From positions 62,001-126,000 of the forward strand of contig NZ_NKYE01000003.1 of NCBI RefSeq assembly GCF_002262875.1: DNA of 64,000 nt, written 5' to 3'. A program made the translations under genes and the position numbers. The stretch comes from Amycolatopsis antarctica. Lineage in GTDB: Bacteria; Actinomycetota; Actinomycetes; Mycobacteriales; Pseudonocardiaceae. The notes beneath the pieces are model-generated. The model ran no database searches, was not told where the DNA came from, and worked only from the letters and a program-made list of their open reading frames with translations. Numbering within the stretch: position 1 is the stretch's first letter; every line of letters begins with the position of its first letter. Of this stretch, positions 51,428-60,491 are shown one piece after another.

Positions 51428-52777
51428 TCAGACGCCGCGAAAGCGATTGATGCCGTCCAGGTGCCGTTCGCGGAACTCGGTGTCGCGTACGCCGAGACCT
51501 TCCTCCGGGGCGAGGCAGAGCACGCCGACCTTGCCCTGGTGCGCGTTGCGGTGCACGTCCAGTGCGGCCTGGCCGGTCTCCTCCAGCGGATAGGCCCTGG
51601 ACAGTGTCGGGTGCACGTGGCCCTTCGCGATCAGCCGGTTGGCCTCCCAGGACTCCCGGTAGTTGGCGAAGTGGGACCCGATGATGCGCTTGAGGTTCAT
51701 CCACAGGTAGCGATTGTCGAACTGGTGCAGGTAGCCGGAGGTCGACGCGCAGGTGACGATCGTGCCGCCCTTGCGCGCAGCGAAGACCGACGCGCCGAAG
51801 GTCTCGCGACCCGGGTGCTCGAACACGATGTCCGGGTCCTCGCCGCCGGTCAGTTCCCGGATCCTGGACCCGAACCGCTGCCACTCCTTGGGATCCTGCT
51901 CGTGTTCGTCCTTCCAGAACCGGTACCCCTCGGCGTTGCGGTCGATCACCAGCTCGGCGCCCATCCGGCGGCAGACCTCCGCCTTCTCCGGGCTGGACAC
52001 GACGCACACCGGGATCGCCCCGCCGTTGATCGCGTACTGCGTGGCGTACGAGCCGAGCCCGCCGGAGGCGCCCCAGATCAGCACCACGTCGCCCTGCTTC
52101 ATGTCGGCACCGTTGCGCGAGACGAGTTGCCGATAGGCGGTGGAGTTGACCAGGCCGGGGGAGGCGGCCTCCTCCCAGGTGAGGTGACCCGGCTTCGGCA
52201 TGAGCTGGTTGGCCTTGACCAGCGCCACCTCGGCCAGCCCGCCGAAGTTCGTCTCGAAGCCCCAGATCCGCTGCTCGGTGTCGAGCATCGTGTCGTTGTG
52301 CCCGTCCGGGCTCTCCAGCTCGACATTGAGGCAGTGCGCCACGACCTCGTCGCCCGGCTTCCAGGTGTGCACCCCGGCACCGGTCCGCAGCACGACGCCG
52401 GACAGGTCGGAGCCCACCACGTGGTACGGCAGGTCGTGCCGCTTCGACAACGGCGAGAGCCTGCCGTAGCGCTCGAGGAACTTGAACGTGGGTATCGGCT
52501 CGAAGATCGACGTCCACACCGTGTTGTAGTTGATCGCACTGGCCATCACGGCCACCAGCGCCTCGCCGGGGCCGAGTTCGGGGGTGGGCACCTCGTCCAG
52601 GTGCAGCGAGCTGCGGGGATCCTTGTCGCGGCTGGCCATTCCCTCGAACATGCCGACCTCCTCGGCCCGCACGGTGACGCCCCGGTAGGCCTCGGGTACT
52701 TCCAGCGAACCGAGCGACGCCCGCTCGCCGGCCAGGATGGCCTGCTGGATCTCACTGAGCTGTGTCGACGGGGCCAC
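51428..52777 (-). CDS. ccr: Crotonyl-CoA carboxylase/reductase
   Basis: A 449-residue MDR enzyme making ethylmalonyl-CoA from crotonyl-CoA, CO2 and NADPH. The CO2 site described for the Kitasatospora enzyme (N81, F170, E171, H365) is intact here at N85, F174, E175 and H369, a constant offset of four. The NADPH motif GASGGLGSYA is near 236-245. GTG 52777 follows GGAGG at ideal spacing. It provides extender units for polyketides or the ethylmalonyl-CoA pathway and is close to the epimerase and thiolase genes. Confidence 0.95.
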   Translation of the reverse strand: MAPSTQLSEIQQAILAGERASLGSLEVPEAYRGVTVRAEEVGMFEGMASRDKDPRSSLHLDEVPTPELGPGEALVAVMASAINYNTVWTSIFEPIPTFKFLERYGRLSPLSKRHDLPYHVVGSDLSGVVLRTGAGVHTWKPGDEVVAHCLNVELESPDGHNDTMLDTEQRIWGFETNFGGLAEVALVKANQLMPKPGHLTWEEAASPGLVNSTAYRQLVSRNGADMKQGDVVLIWGASGGLGSYATQYAINGGAIPVCVVSSPEKAEVCRRMGAELVIDRNAEGYRFWKDEHEQDPKEWQRFGSRIRELTGGEDPDIVFEHPGRETFGASVFAARKGGTIVTCASTSGYLHQFDNRYLWMNLKRIIGSHFANYRESWEANRLIAKGHVHPTLSRAYPLEETGQAALDVHRNAHQGKVGVLCLAPEEGLGVRDTEFRERHLDGINRFRGV

Positions 52778-52955
52778 GTACTACCTCCAGGGTCGGGCGG
52801 GCTCGCGGGACGAAATTACTCGTCGGTAACGAGGCTGCACAACTGTACGAGACGACGGGCACCCGCACACCCGCGAACCGGCCGGTTCGCCCTGTCCACG
52901 CTGACGGGTTCCCGGGCCCGCCGTCGCTCCGTCACACCTTCGGATGGAAACCGGG

Positions 52956-53399
52956 TCAGTGGGTGCCTGCCGGCTCCACGAGTTCGACGAGCACCCCGCC
53001 GGCGTCCTTGGGATGAACGAAGTTCACCCTGCTGCCCGCGGTGCCGCGGCGCGCCTGCTCGTAGAGCACCCGAAGTCCCTTGGCCCGCAACGCGTCCGCC
53101 GCGTCGTCGACGTCGGTGACCCGGTAGGCGAGCTGCTGCAGGCCGGGCCCTTTCCGGTCGAGGAACTTCGCGATCGCCGAATCGGCACGCAGCGGGGCCA
53201 GTAGCTGGATCGCCGTCCCGCGCTCGTCGCCGGGGGCGTGCAGCATCGCCTCCCGGACGCCCTGGTCCTCGTTCACCTCGGTGTGGGTGGCGACCAGGCC
53301 GAAGGTCTCCGCGTGGAAGGCGATCGCGGCGTCGAGGTCGGCGACCGCGATGCCGACGTGGTCGATGGTCGTGACGAAGGGGCGCAACGCGTCGTTCAT
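52956..53399 (-). CDS. mce: Methylmalonyl-CoA (ethylmalonyl-CoA) epimerase
   Basis: A 147-residue vicinal-oxygen-chelate protein inverting C2 of methylmalonyl-CoA, and in many bacteria of ethylmalonyl-CoA. [52 protein letters not shown] and [16 protein letters not shown] match the family with its metal His/Glu residues. ATG 53399 is the standard start. It is divergent from the thiolase gene (as Rv1322A/Rv1323) and 178 bp upstream of ccr on the same strand. Confidence 0.94.
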   Translation of the reverse strand: MNDALRPFVTTIDHVGIAVADLDAAIAFHAETFGLVATHTEVNEDQGVREAMLHAPGDERGTAIQLLAPLRADSAIAKFLDRKGPGLQQLAYRVTDVDDAADALRAKGLRVLYEQARRGTAGSRVNFVHPKDAGGVLVELVEPAGTH

Positions 53400-53518
53400 G
53401 CACGGAGGATAGGCACCGGCGGCCGGCGGGCGGGCCGTGCGTCGGCTCACACCCGGCTCAACCGGTTCAGGCCGGTATCGTCGCCGTGTTGTCCGTGTAC
53501 TCGCATCTGGAGGATGTT

Positions 53519-54700
53519 GTGTCGGGTTCCGTGATCCTTGGTGCCGCCCGTACCCCGATCGGCAGGCTGCTCGGCTCGCTGAAGGACTTCTCCGGGGCTC
53601 AGCTCGGCGGGTTCGCCATCAAGGCGGCGCTCGAGCGCGCGGGCGTCTCGCCCGACGCGGTGCAGTACACGATCATGGGCCAGGTGCTCACCGCGGGCGC
53701 CGGGCAGATCCCGGCCCGGCAGGCCGCCGTGCACGGCGGGATTCCGATGGACGTCCCCGCGCTGACCATCAACAAGGTGTGCCTGTCCGGCCTCGACTCC
53801 ATCGCCCTCGCCGACCAGCTCATCCGCGCGGGCGAGTTCGACCTGGTCGTCGCCGGTGGCCAGGAGTCCATGACGCAGGCGCCGCACCTGCTGCCGAAGT
53901 CGCGCGGCGGGTTCAAGTACGGCGACACCACCCTGGTCGACCACATGGCCCACGACGGTCTGTTCTGCGCCTTCGACCAGGTCGCGATGGGCGCGTCCAC
54001 CGAAAAGCACAACGCTCGCTACGGGCTGACCCGCGAGGCGCAGGACGAGTTCTCCGCGCGGTCGCACCAGCGGGCGGCGGCCGCCATCGAGGCGGGACGC
54101 TTCGCCGAGGAGATCGTCGACATCGAGATTCCGCAGCGCAAGAAGGACCCGGTCGTCTTCAGCGCGGACGAGGGCGTGCGCGCCGACACCACCGCGGACG
54201 GCCTCGGCAAGCTGCGTCCGGCGTTCGCCTCCGACGGCACGATCACCGCGGGCTCCGCCTCGCAGATCTCCGATGGTGCCGCCGCCGTGGTCGTCGCCAG
54301 CCCGGAGAAGGCGCGCGAACTCGGCATCACCCCGCTGGCGGAGATCGGTGCGCACGGCGTGGTCGCCGGACCGGACGCGAGCCTGCACGAGCAGCCCGCG
54401 AACGCGATCACGGCCGCGCTGGCGAAGGCGAAGCTGGGCGTCGGCGATCTGGACCTGGTCGAGATCAACGAGGCCTTCGCCGCCGTCGGCCTGGTCTCCA
54501 CCGAGCGGCTCGGGATGGACGCCGGGAAGGTCAACGTCAACGGCGGGGCGATCGCGCTCGGCCACCCCATCGGCGCCTCCGGCGCCCGGCTGGCGGTGCA
54601 CCTCGTGCACGAGCTGCGGCGGCGCGGCGGCGGTCTCGGTGCCGCGGCGCTGTGTGGTGGCGGCGGCCAGGGCGACGCACTGCTCATCCGGGTTCCGTAG
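53519..54700 (+). CDS. Acetyl-CoA acetyltransferase (thiolase)
   Basis: A 393-residue biosynthetic-type thiolase condensing acetyl-CoA units. The acyl-carrying cysteine is C88 ([12 protein letters not shown]), the His is in [11 protein letters not shown] and the second Cys in [16 protein letters not shown] 53519 has GGAGG five bases upstream. Its acetoacetyl-CoA could feed the crotonyl-CoA used by ccr. Counterpart of Rv1323 (fadA4). Confidence 0.93.
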   Translation: MSGSVILGAARTPIGRLLGSLKDFSGAQLGGFAIKAALERAGVSPDAVQYTIMGQVLTAGAGQIPARQAAVHGGIPMDVPALTINKVCLSGLDSIALADQLIRAGEFDLVVAGGQESMTQAPHLLPKSRGGFKYGDTTLVDHMAHDGLFCAFDQVAMGASTEKHNARYGLTREAQDEFSARSHQRAAAAIEAGRFAEEIVDIEIPQRKKDPVVFSADEGVRADTTADGLGKLRPAFASDGTITAGSASQISDGAAAVVVASPEKARELGITPLAEIGAHGVVAGPDASLHEQPANAITAALAKAKLGVGDLDLVEINEAFAAVGLVSTERLGMDAGKVNVNGGAIALGHPIGASGARLAVHLVHELRRRGGGLGAAALCGGGGQGDALLIRVP

Positions 54701-54741
54701 CGCCGACCGCCGCCCTCCGGCGGGGAGCAGGGAGAACGTCA

Positions 54742-55710
54742 GTGCCGGTGCCGGTCGACGTCGGTGAGCTGGTCGCGAAGGCCCGCGAGGGAACACCCCG
54801 GGCCATCGCACGCCTGCTCTCCCTCGTCGAGGAGGACCATCCACAGCTCGCGGAGGTGGCCGCCGCGCTGACCCCGCACACCGGCAACGCGCGCGTCGTC
54901 GGGCTCACCGGGCCGCCCGGCGTCGGCAAGTCGACCACCACCTCGATGCTGCTCTCGGCGCTGCGCGCGGACGGCAAGCGGGTCGGCGTGCTCGCGATCG
55001 ACCCGTCCTCGCCGTTCTCCGGTGGTGCCCTGCTCGGCGACCGCATCCGGATGACCGAGCACGCCACCGATCCCGGCGTCTTCATCCGCTCGATGGCCAC
55101 CCGCGGGCATCTCGGCGGGCTGGCCTGGGCGACCCCGCAGGCGGTGCGCGTGCTCGACGCCGCCGGGTTCGACGTCGTGCTGATCGAGACCGTCGGCGTC
55201 GGGCAGTCCGAGGTGGACGTGGTGCGGCTGGCCGACACCATCGTGGTGCTGCTCGCCCCGGGGATGGGCGACGGTGTGCAGGCGGCGAAGGCCGGGGTGC
55301 TGGAGATCGCCGACGTGTTCGTCGTGAACAAGGCCGACCGGGACGGTGCCGAGGCCACGGTTCGCGATCTGAAGAACATGATCTCCTTGGGGCGCAAGGA
55401 GATCCGGGGACGTACCTGGCGTCAGCCGATCGTCGCCGCCGTCGCCTCGGAGGGACGCGGCGCGGACGAGGTGCTGGCGGCGCTGGCCGGGCATCACGAC
55501 TGGCTCACCGCGGACGGTGAACTCGTTGAACGCCGGAAACGCCGCGCGGGCAACGAGATCGAGGCGATCGCGCTGCGCAGGCTGAGCGCCGCGCTCGGCG
55601 ACGTCCAGGGTCACGGCAGGCTCGCCGACCTCGCCCTGCAGGTGGTCGACCGCCGGACCGACCCGCACTCCGCCGCCGACACCCTCGTCCAGGAACTCCG
55701 CCGCTCCTGA
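54742..55710 (+). CDS. meaB: Methylmalonyl-CoA mutase-associated GTPase MeaB
   Basis: A 322-residue G3E GTPase that loads and protects the B12 cofactor of methylmalonyl-CoA mutase. Walker A GPPGVGKST is at 57-65; VLIETVGVGQSEVDVV is switch/Walker B and VVNKADRDGA the base motif. GTG 54742 is the likely start, 41 bp after the thiolase stop, so they are probably co-transcribed. The mutase itself is not in the window. Confidence 0.94.
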   Translation: MPVPVDVGELVAKAREGTPRAIARLLSLVEEDHPQLAEVAAALTPHTGNARVVGLTGPPGVGKSTTTSMLLSALRADGKRVGVLAIDPSSPFSGGALLGDRIRMTEHATDPGVFIRSMATRGHLGGLAWATPQAVRVLDAAGFDVVLIETVGVGQSEVDVVRLADTIVVLLAPGMGDGVQAAKAGVLEIADVFVVNKADRDGAEATVRDLKNMISLGRKEIRGRTWRQPIVAAVASEGRGADEVLAALAGHHDWLTADGELVERRKRRAGNEIEAIALRRLSAALGDVQGHGRLADLALQVVDRRTDPHSAADTLVQELRRS

Positions 55711-55716
55711 CCCCAC

Positions 55717-55848
55717 GCCGTGTCGCGCGTTCTGGCATGCCGTGTCGGGCGCTCTGGCATGCCGTGTCGCGCTTTCTGACCCCCGTGTCGCGCGCCCCGA
55801 CCCCCCGTGTCGGGCGCTCTGGCATGCCGTGTCGCGCGTTCCGGCATC
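55717..55848 (-). repeat. Six diverged copies of the 22-bp repeat
   Basis: CCGTGTCGSGCG cores recur at 55718, 55740, 55762, 55783, 55805 and 55827, spaced 21-22 bp, several followed by TCTGGCATG. On the minus strand most units open ATGCCAGAGCGC or close variants. They match the array at 10657-10744 in inverse orientation. They fill the gap after meaB. Confidence 0.9.
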
Positions 55849-55862
55849 GCCGTGCCGGACGG

Positions 55863-56480
55863 TCAGCGTAGGCCGACGTCGCGAAGCGTCCGGGTCAGGA
55901 TGTCGACGGTGGGCGCGAAGGCATGCCGTGCGGGCGTGCCGTAGCCGAGAACGAGGCCCTGCGGACGATCCTCGCCCGCCCGGATCCACTGCCGGCCGAG
56001 CCCGTCGACGGTCAGCGACCGCCGCCGCGCCGCCGCCACGACCTGCTGCTCGCTCACCCCCTCGGGCAACGGCAGTACCAGGTGCAGGCCGGCCGAGATC
56101 CCCGCGGGACGGAGACCTTCCGGCAGGGCACCGAGGAGCTGGTCGCGGCGGCCGCGGTAGGCGGCGCGGCTACGCCGGGCGTGCCGGTCGTACGCGCCGG
56201 AGTCGATCATGTCGGCCAGTACGAGCTGGTCGAGCACGGGCGGCCGCCAGCCCGCGGCGGTCATGGCGGCCAGCACCGGATCGACGAGTTCGCGCGGCAG
56301 TACCAGCCAGGCCAGTCGCAACGCCGGCGCCAGCGTCTTGCTCGCCGTGCCGATGTACACCACCCGTTCCGGTGCGAGCGCCTGCACGGCGCCGACGAGC
56401 TTGCGGTCGTAGCGGAACTCGCCGTCGTAGTCGTCCTCGATGACCAGCGGGCCGCGCCGGACGAGTGCCGCCCGCTCGCG
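55863..56480 (-). pseudogene. MocR-type PLP regulator, 5'-truncated remnant
   Basis: The frame encodes only the C-terminal third to half of a GntR/aminotransferase (MocR) regulator: LVIEDDYDGEFRYDRKLVGAVQ (PLP Asp/Tyr region), YIGTASKTLAPALRLAWLVLP with the PLP lysine, and the closing domain. The HTH and the first part of the aminotransferase fold are missing, and no start with RBS is present. The frame runs directly into remnants of a divergent gene, so a deletion removed both 5' ends. Probably non-functional. Confidence 0.8.
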
Positions 56481-56754
56481 CGACGCCCGCGGGCTCGGCG
56501 AGGACGAACGGCGCATCTTCGTGCTGCCGGGCTGGTGGGAGGCCGGGCTCTACGACGAGCGGGAACGAGCGGCACTCGCCCTCACGGAGTCGATGACCCG
56601 CCTGTCCGAGCATCAGGACGTGCCGGACGAGATCTACGATGCAGCCGCCGCGACCTTCGACGACGCGCAGCTCTCGGCCGTCATCTGGCTCATCACGGTG
56701 ATCAACGCCTGGAACCGGCTCGCCGTCACCACCCGGTCACCCCTGCCGGTCTGA
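56476..56754 (+). pseudogene. Carboxymuconolactone decarboxylase / AhpD-like gene, 5'-truncated remnant
   Basis: The frame opens in SRDARGLGEDERR and continues YDERERAALALTESMTRL, FDDAQLSAVIWLITVINAWNRLAV, the second half of an AhpD-like helical protein. The N-terminal half with the first helices and usual active-site Cys region is absent. It abuts the MocR remnant head to head with essentially no gap. In actinomycetes these two families are frequent divergent neighbours. Confidence 0.75.
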
Positions 56755-56828
56755 TGCCGCCGTGGAGAAGTCGTCCATGGCCGGTGGCGTTTCGGTGACG
56801 ATCGGAGCGCGGAAAGTGTGATCAGGAG

Positions 56829-56834
56829 TACAGT
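56829..56834 (+). promoter_or_regulatory. -10 box before the small membrane protein gene
   Basis: TACAGT, eight bases before ATG 56843. Confidence 0.4.
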
Positions 56835-56842
56835 CACCGGCT

Positions 56843-57385
56843 ATGGACACCGCGCCCACTGGCGAGGTTATCGTCAGGCTCGATTCGGCGAGTAAGACGC
56901 TCGCCCTGGTCTGTGCGGTCCTCTTCACCGGTGCCGGGGTCGCGATGATCGTCGTGTCGATCGCGGGCCTGGTCGAGCAGACCGGTTCCCAGCAGATCGT
57001 CGGCCTGGTACTCGGCGTGCTGGCGATCGGGTTCGCCGTCGTCGTCGGCATGGCGCTACGTCGACCACCGGACACGGTGAAGGTCGACGAGAACGGCTTC
57101 TTCCTGCGCAAGCATCCCGATGTGGAGTTCGGCGTCGCGTGGCCGGATCTCGCCGGCGCGCGGCTGTACCGGGAACGGTGCCACGTGGGCCACATCCGCG
57201 TCTGGTTCTACCGGCTGGAGTGGGAAGCCGCCGACGGCGAGTTCGGCCGCCGGCATCCCGAGATGGACGAGTTCCACAACGGCGACCGTTACAGCTACGC
57301 GCTCGGACGGCTGGGCTGGGACGGGAAGCGCCTCTACGACGGGTTCCGTCAGCACGGCCCGCAGACCGTCCGCTATCAGTGGTAG
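56843..57385 (+). CDS. Membrane protein of unknown function
   Basis: A 180-residue protein: two hydrophobic helices (about 21-44 and 51-70) followed by a soluble PH-like domain (VKVDENGFFLRKHPDVEFGVAWPDLAGARLYRER, HIRVWFYRLEW). The sequence ends GPQTVRYQW. No family name is recognised. The start is supported by a -10 box eight bases upstream. Confidence 0.75.
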   Translation: MDTAPTGEVIVRLDSASKTLALVCAVLFTGAGVAMIVVSIAGLVEQTGSQQIVGLVLGVLAIGFAVVVGMALRRPPDTVKVDENGFFLRKHPDVEFGVAWPDLAGARLYRERCHVGHIRVWFYRLEWEAADGEFGRRHPEMDEFHNGDRYSYALGRLGWDGKRLYDGFRQHGPQTVRYQW

Positions 57386-57440
57386 CCGGCGCCTCTCGCG
57401 AACCGGACTCCTCGTTCGGGTGAACCGCGGCACCCGAGAC

Positions 57441-57537
57441 CGCAATACGTCGACATATTGCGGCACCCAGGACCGCAATATGTCGACGTATTGCGATGCC
57501 TTGTGCACGATGTTTCGCAATATGTCGACGTATTGCA
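57441..57537. repeat. Three copies of a 22-bp near-perfect palindrome
   Basis: Copies at 57441-57462, 57474-57495 and 57516-57537 share GCAATAYGTCGACRTATTGC; the first is the exact reverse complement of the second. They are AT-rich against about 70 percent GC and sit in the 241-bp gap between two convergent genes. Linkers differ. Confidence 0.9.
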
Positions 57538-57626
57538 GTGGGGGAGGGGCGGGAGGCGCGTGGCGGACACGTGCCGGGGCCCGCGGTTCGTGCGCCCGCG
57601 GGCCCCGGTGTGTCAGCTCAGGCGGA

Positions 57627-58628
57627 TCAGCACTGCTGCTTGTAGAAGTACTGCGCGTTGGCGTCCATCGTGTCCTTGGTGATCGAGTGCAGTCCGGCGG
57701 TGATGTCGCGCTGCACCGGCTTGCCCTCCAGCGCCGCAACGGCCTGCTGCACGCCCTGCTGGCCGATCGACGCCGGGTCCTGCGCGATGAGGCCCTGGTA
57801 CTCGCCCTTGCGCAGGCCCTCGACCTCGGACGGGCTCGCGTCGAAACCGACCAGGTTGACCTGGCCGATCTTGCCCGCGTTGCGCAGACCGGTCGCCGCA
57901 CCCTCACCGGTGTTCAGGTTGGTGGCGAAGATCCCGATCAGGTCAGGGGTCGAGGACAGCGCCGCGGTCACCTTCGACGCCGCCTGGTCCGGCTCGTTCT
58001 GGGTGAACTGAGCGCCGACCGACTTCAGGTTCGGGTAGTTCTTGAGTTCGTCCTCGAAGCCCTTCGCCCTGGCGTTCGTCGTCGACGTACCGGCGATCGT
58101 GTCCAGTACCAGCACCGAGCCCGGTTTGTCCCCGACCAGTTTCGCCAGGGTCTGCGCCGCGAGCTTGCCGCCCTCCGCGTTGTCCGAGGAGATCGACGAG
58201 ACCGCCACGTTCTTGTCCTTGAGCGAGGTGTCCACCTCGACGACCTTGGTCCCGCCGTTCTTCACCTGCTGGATCGGCGCGATCATCGCCTGGTCGTCGG
58301 TCGGCGCGATGAGCAGTCCGGCCGGCGGGGCCGAGCCCAGCGCGTTGACCTTCTCCGTCTGCAGGGCCGCGTCGAACTTCTGCGGCGCCTGCGTCTCCAG
58401 CGTGTAGCCGAGCTTGCCCGCCTCCGCCTCCGCACCGCACTGCATCGAGATGTAGAACGGTTCCGCCTGCGTACCGGGAATCAGCACCAGCTTCTTGTTG
58501 CCCGGAGCCGCCTGGTCACCGCCCTCGTCACCGCCGCCGACCTGACCGCCCCCGCCGCACGCCGTCACCAGCGCCAGCAGTGCCGCCACCGAACCGGTGA
58601 CCGCCGCCGTCTTTCGGTTGCGCTTCAT
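57627..58628 (-). CDS. Sugar ABC transporter substrate-binding lipoprotein (RbsB-like)
   Basis: A 333-residue lipoprotein with lipobox VTAC (C24) and a Gly/Asp linker. The periplasmic-binding fold is of the ribose/galactose class: LVLIPGTQAEPFYISMQCGAEAEA, VEVDTSLKDKNVAVSSISSDNAEGG, IGIFATNLNTGEGAATGL, VGFDASPSEVEGLRKG. It is the last gene of a minus-strand operon with permease, ATPase, isomerase and LacI regulator. Sugar unknown. Confidence 0.92.
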   Translation of the reverse strand: MKRNRKTAAVTGSVAALLALVTACGGGGQVGGGDEGGDQAAPGNKKLVLIPGTQAEPFYISMQCGAEAEAGKLGYTLETQAPQKFDAALQTEKVNALGSAPPAGLLIAPTDDQAMIAPIQQVKNGGTKVVEVDTSLKDKNVAVSSISSDNAEGGKLAAQTLAKLVGDKPGSVLVLDTIAGTSTTNARAKGFEDELKNYPNLKSVGAQFTQNEPDQAASKVTAALSSTPDLIGIFATNLNTGEGAATGLRNAGKIGQVNLVGFDASPSEVEGLRKGEYQGLIAQDPASIGQQGVQQAVAALEGKPVQRDITAGLHSITKDTMDANAQYFYKQQC

Positions 58629-58668
58629 TTTCCGACCTCCGCACTTCGTTGTGCCCTATGGCTTTTCT

Positions 58669-59718
58669 CTACCTGCTGTTGCGGAGCCTGCGGCGCCGCT
58701 GGTCGAACCAGACCGCGGCGATGAGGACGCCACCGACGGCGATCATCTGCCAGAAGTCCTGCACCCCGGTGATGTTGAAACCCTTCTTCAGCACCGCCGG
58801 GATGAACACGCCGATGACCGTGCCGAGCACCGAACCGATACCGCCGAACAAACTGGTGCCGCCCATCACCGTGGCGGCGATGGCGTTGAGATTATCGGTG
58901 GTGTGCGCCGAGATCGTGGTCGAGGCGTAGTAGGCCAGCGACATGAAGCCCGCGATCCCGGCCAGGAAACCGGTCAGCAGGTACACCTTCAGCAGGTGGG
59001 CCGTGACGGCGATACCGGACCGCCGCGCCGCCTCGGCGTTGGAACCGACGGCGAAGGTGTAGCGGCCGAACTTGGTGGTGTGCAGCAACCACGCGCCGAT
59101 CAGCGTGATCACCACCGCGACGATCACCAGGTTCGGGACTCCGAACCAGGCACCGTAGCCGAGCGTCTGGTTCAGCTCGGTCGGCACGCTGCGCGCGTCC
59201 GAGCCGTCGTTGAGCAGGTAGGCGGCGCCGAGTGCGGCACCCATCGTGCCCAGCGTGACGATCAGCGGCGGGATCTTGGCCACCGCGATGAGGAACCCGT
59301 TGATCAGGCCCCACACCGTGCCCGCGACCACCGCGGCGAGCAGTCCGACCGAGATGACGTCCCAGCCCGCGGCGGTCGAGTCGCCACCGGGGCTGAGCGC
59401 CTCCATCGTCTTGGCGCCGATCATGCCGGCGAAGATCAGCACCGAGCCGACGGACAGGTCGATACCCGAGGTGACGATCACGAAGGTCATGCCCACCGAC
59501 AGCACCAGCAGCACCGAGGTCTCGATGAGCAGCGTCTGGAAGGTGAACACCGAGGCGAACTCGCCGGGTGCCGCGATCGTGAACACGATGCACAGCGCCA
59601 GGAGTACCAGTGCGATCCAGAACGTGTTCGCGCCGACCAGCCTCGCGCCCAGTGGGCGTTTGGCGAAACCGGCGTCCACTTCGGACTGGACCTTCGGGGG
59701 GACTGAGGGAGCGCTCAT
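58669..59718 (-). CDS. Sugar ABC transporter permease (RbsC-like)
   Basis: A 349-residue permease with eight to ten helices. SVGMTFVIVTSGIDLSVGSVLIF and IPPLIVTLGTMGAALGAAYL are hallmarks of the ribose-type BPD_transp_2 family, and GRYTFAVGSNAEAARRSGI is the ATPase-coupling loop. ATG 59718 is two bases after the ATPase stop codon. A single permease would act as a homodimer. Confidence 0.92.
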   Translation of the reverse strand: MSAPSVPPKVQSEVDAGFAKRPLGARLVGANTFWIALVLLALCIVFTIAAPGEFASVFTFQTLLIETSVLLVLSVGMTFVIVTSGIDLSVGSVLIFAGMIGAKTMEALSPGGDSTAAGWDVISVGLLAAVVAGTVWGLINGFLIAVAKIPPLIVTLGTMGAALGAAYLLNDGSDARSVPTELNQTLGYGAWFGVPNLVIVAVVITLIGAWLLHTTKFGRYTFAVGSNAEAARRSGIAVTAHLLKVYLLTGFLAGIAGFMSLAYYASTTISAHTTDNLNAIAATVMGGTSLFGGIGSVLGTVIGVFIPAVLKKGFNITGVQDFWQMIAVGGVLIAAVWFDQRRRRLRNSR

Positions 59719-59720
59719 GG

Positions 59721-60491
59721 TCAGGCCACCTCCTCCTGGGTGAGTGCGCCGGTCATCGCGCCGACGAGGTCTTCGAGTTTCGTTTCGGCCGCACGGAAAG
59801 TGGCGACCTTGCTGCCGAGGCGCAACACCTCCACCCGGTCGGCGACGGACAGCACCTCCGGCATGTTGTGGCTGATCAGCACCACGGCGATGCCCTCGTC
59901 CCGGACCCGGCGGATCACCTCCAGCACCCGCTCGCGCTGCACGACGCCGAGTGCGGCGGTCGGCTCGTCCATGAACACGACCTTGCTCGCCCAGACGACC
60001 GAGCGGGCTACCGCGACGCTCTGCCGCTGCCCACCGGACAGCGCGCCGATCGGCACGTCCGAACTCTGCAGGGTCACGCCGAGTCGCTGGAACTCCGTCA
60101 CCGCCTGCCTGCGCATCTCCGGCTTGTCCAGCATGCCCAGCTTGCCGAGGATGCCCGGCCGGTGAATTTCCCTGCCCAGGAACAGGTTCGCCGCCGGATC
60201 GAGATCCGGGGCCACCGCCAGATCCTGGTAGACGGTCTCGATCCCGAGCCGCCGCGCCGTCGTCGGCGAGTCCAGGTTCGCCGGTTTCCCGTCGAGCAGG
60301 ATCTGCCCACCGTCCGGCTGTTCCGCGCCGGACAGGCACTTCACCAGGGTCGACTTGCCGGCGCCGTTGTCGCCGATCAACGCGGTCACCTCACCCGCGC
60401 GGGCCTGGAACGAGGCACCACGCAGTGCCTCCACCGACCCGTACCGTTTGGTGATCTCCTGCGCGTCCAGCAGGATCGCGTCCTCGCTCAT
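59721..60491 (-). CDS. Sugar ABC transporter ATP-binding protein, single domain
   Basis: A 256-residue ATPase with Walker A GDNGAGKST near 39-47, Q-loop VYQDLAVAPDL, signature LSGGQRQSVAVARSV and Walker B VVFMDEPTAALG. Ribose-type systems often have a tandem RbsA; here only one nucleotide-binding domain is encoded, as in the FrcA/XylG-like short forms. ATG 60491 overlaps the isomerase stop by four bases. Confidence 0.92.
   Translation of the reverse strand: MSEDAILLDAQEITKRYGSVEALRGASFQARAGEVTALIGDNGAGKSTLVKCLSGAEQPDGGQILLDGKPANLDSPTTARRLGIETVYQDLAVAPDLDPAANLFLGREIHRPGILGKLGMLDKPEMRRQAVTEFQRLGVTLQSSDVPIGALSGGQRQSVAVARSVVWASKVVFMDEPTAALGVVQRERVLEVIRRVRDEGIAVVLISHNMPEVLSVADRVEVLRLGSKVATFRAAETKLEDLVGAMTGALTQEEVA

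Noticed and set aside
50312-53119. 935-residue plus-strand open frame opposite the DivIVA-like and ccr genes
   Set aside because: Antisense shadow; the opposite strand carries clear families and RBS.
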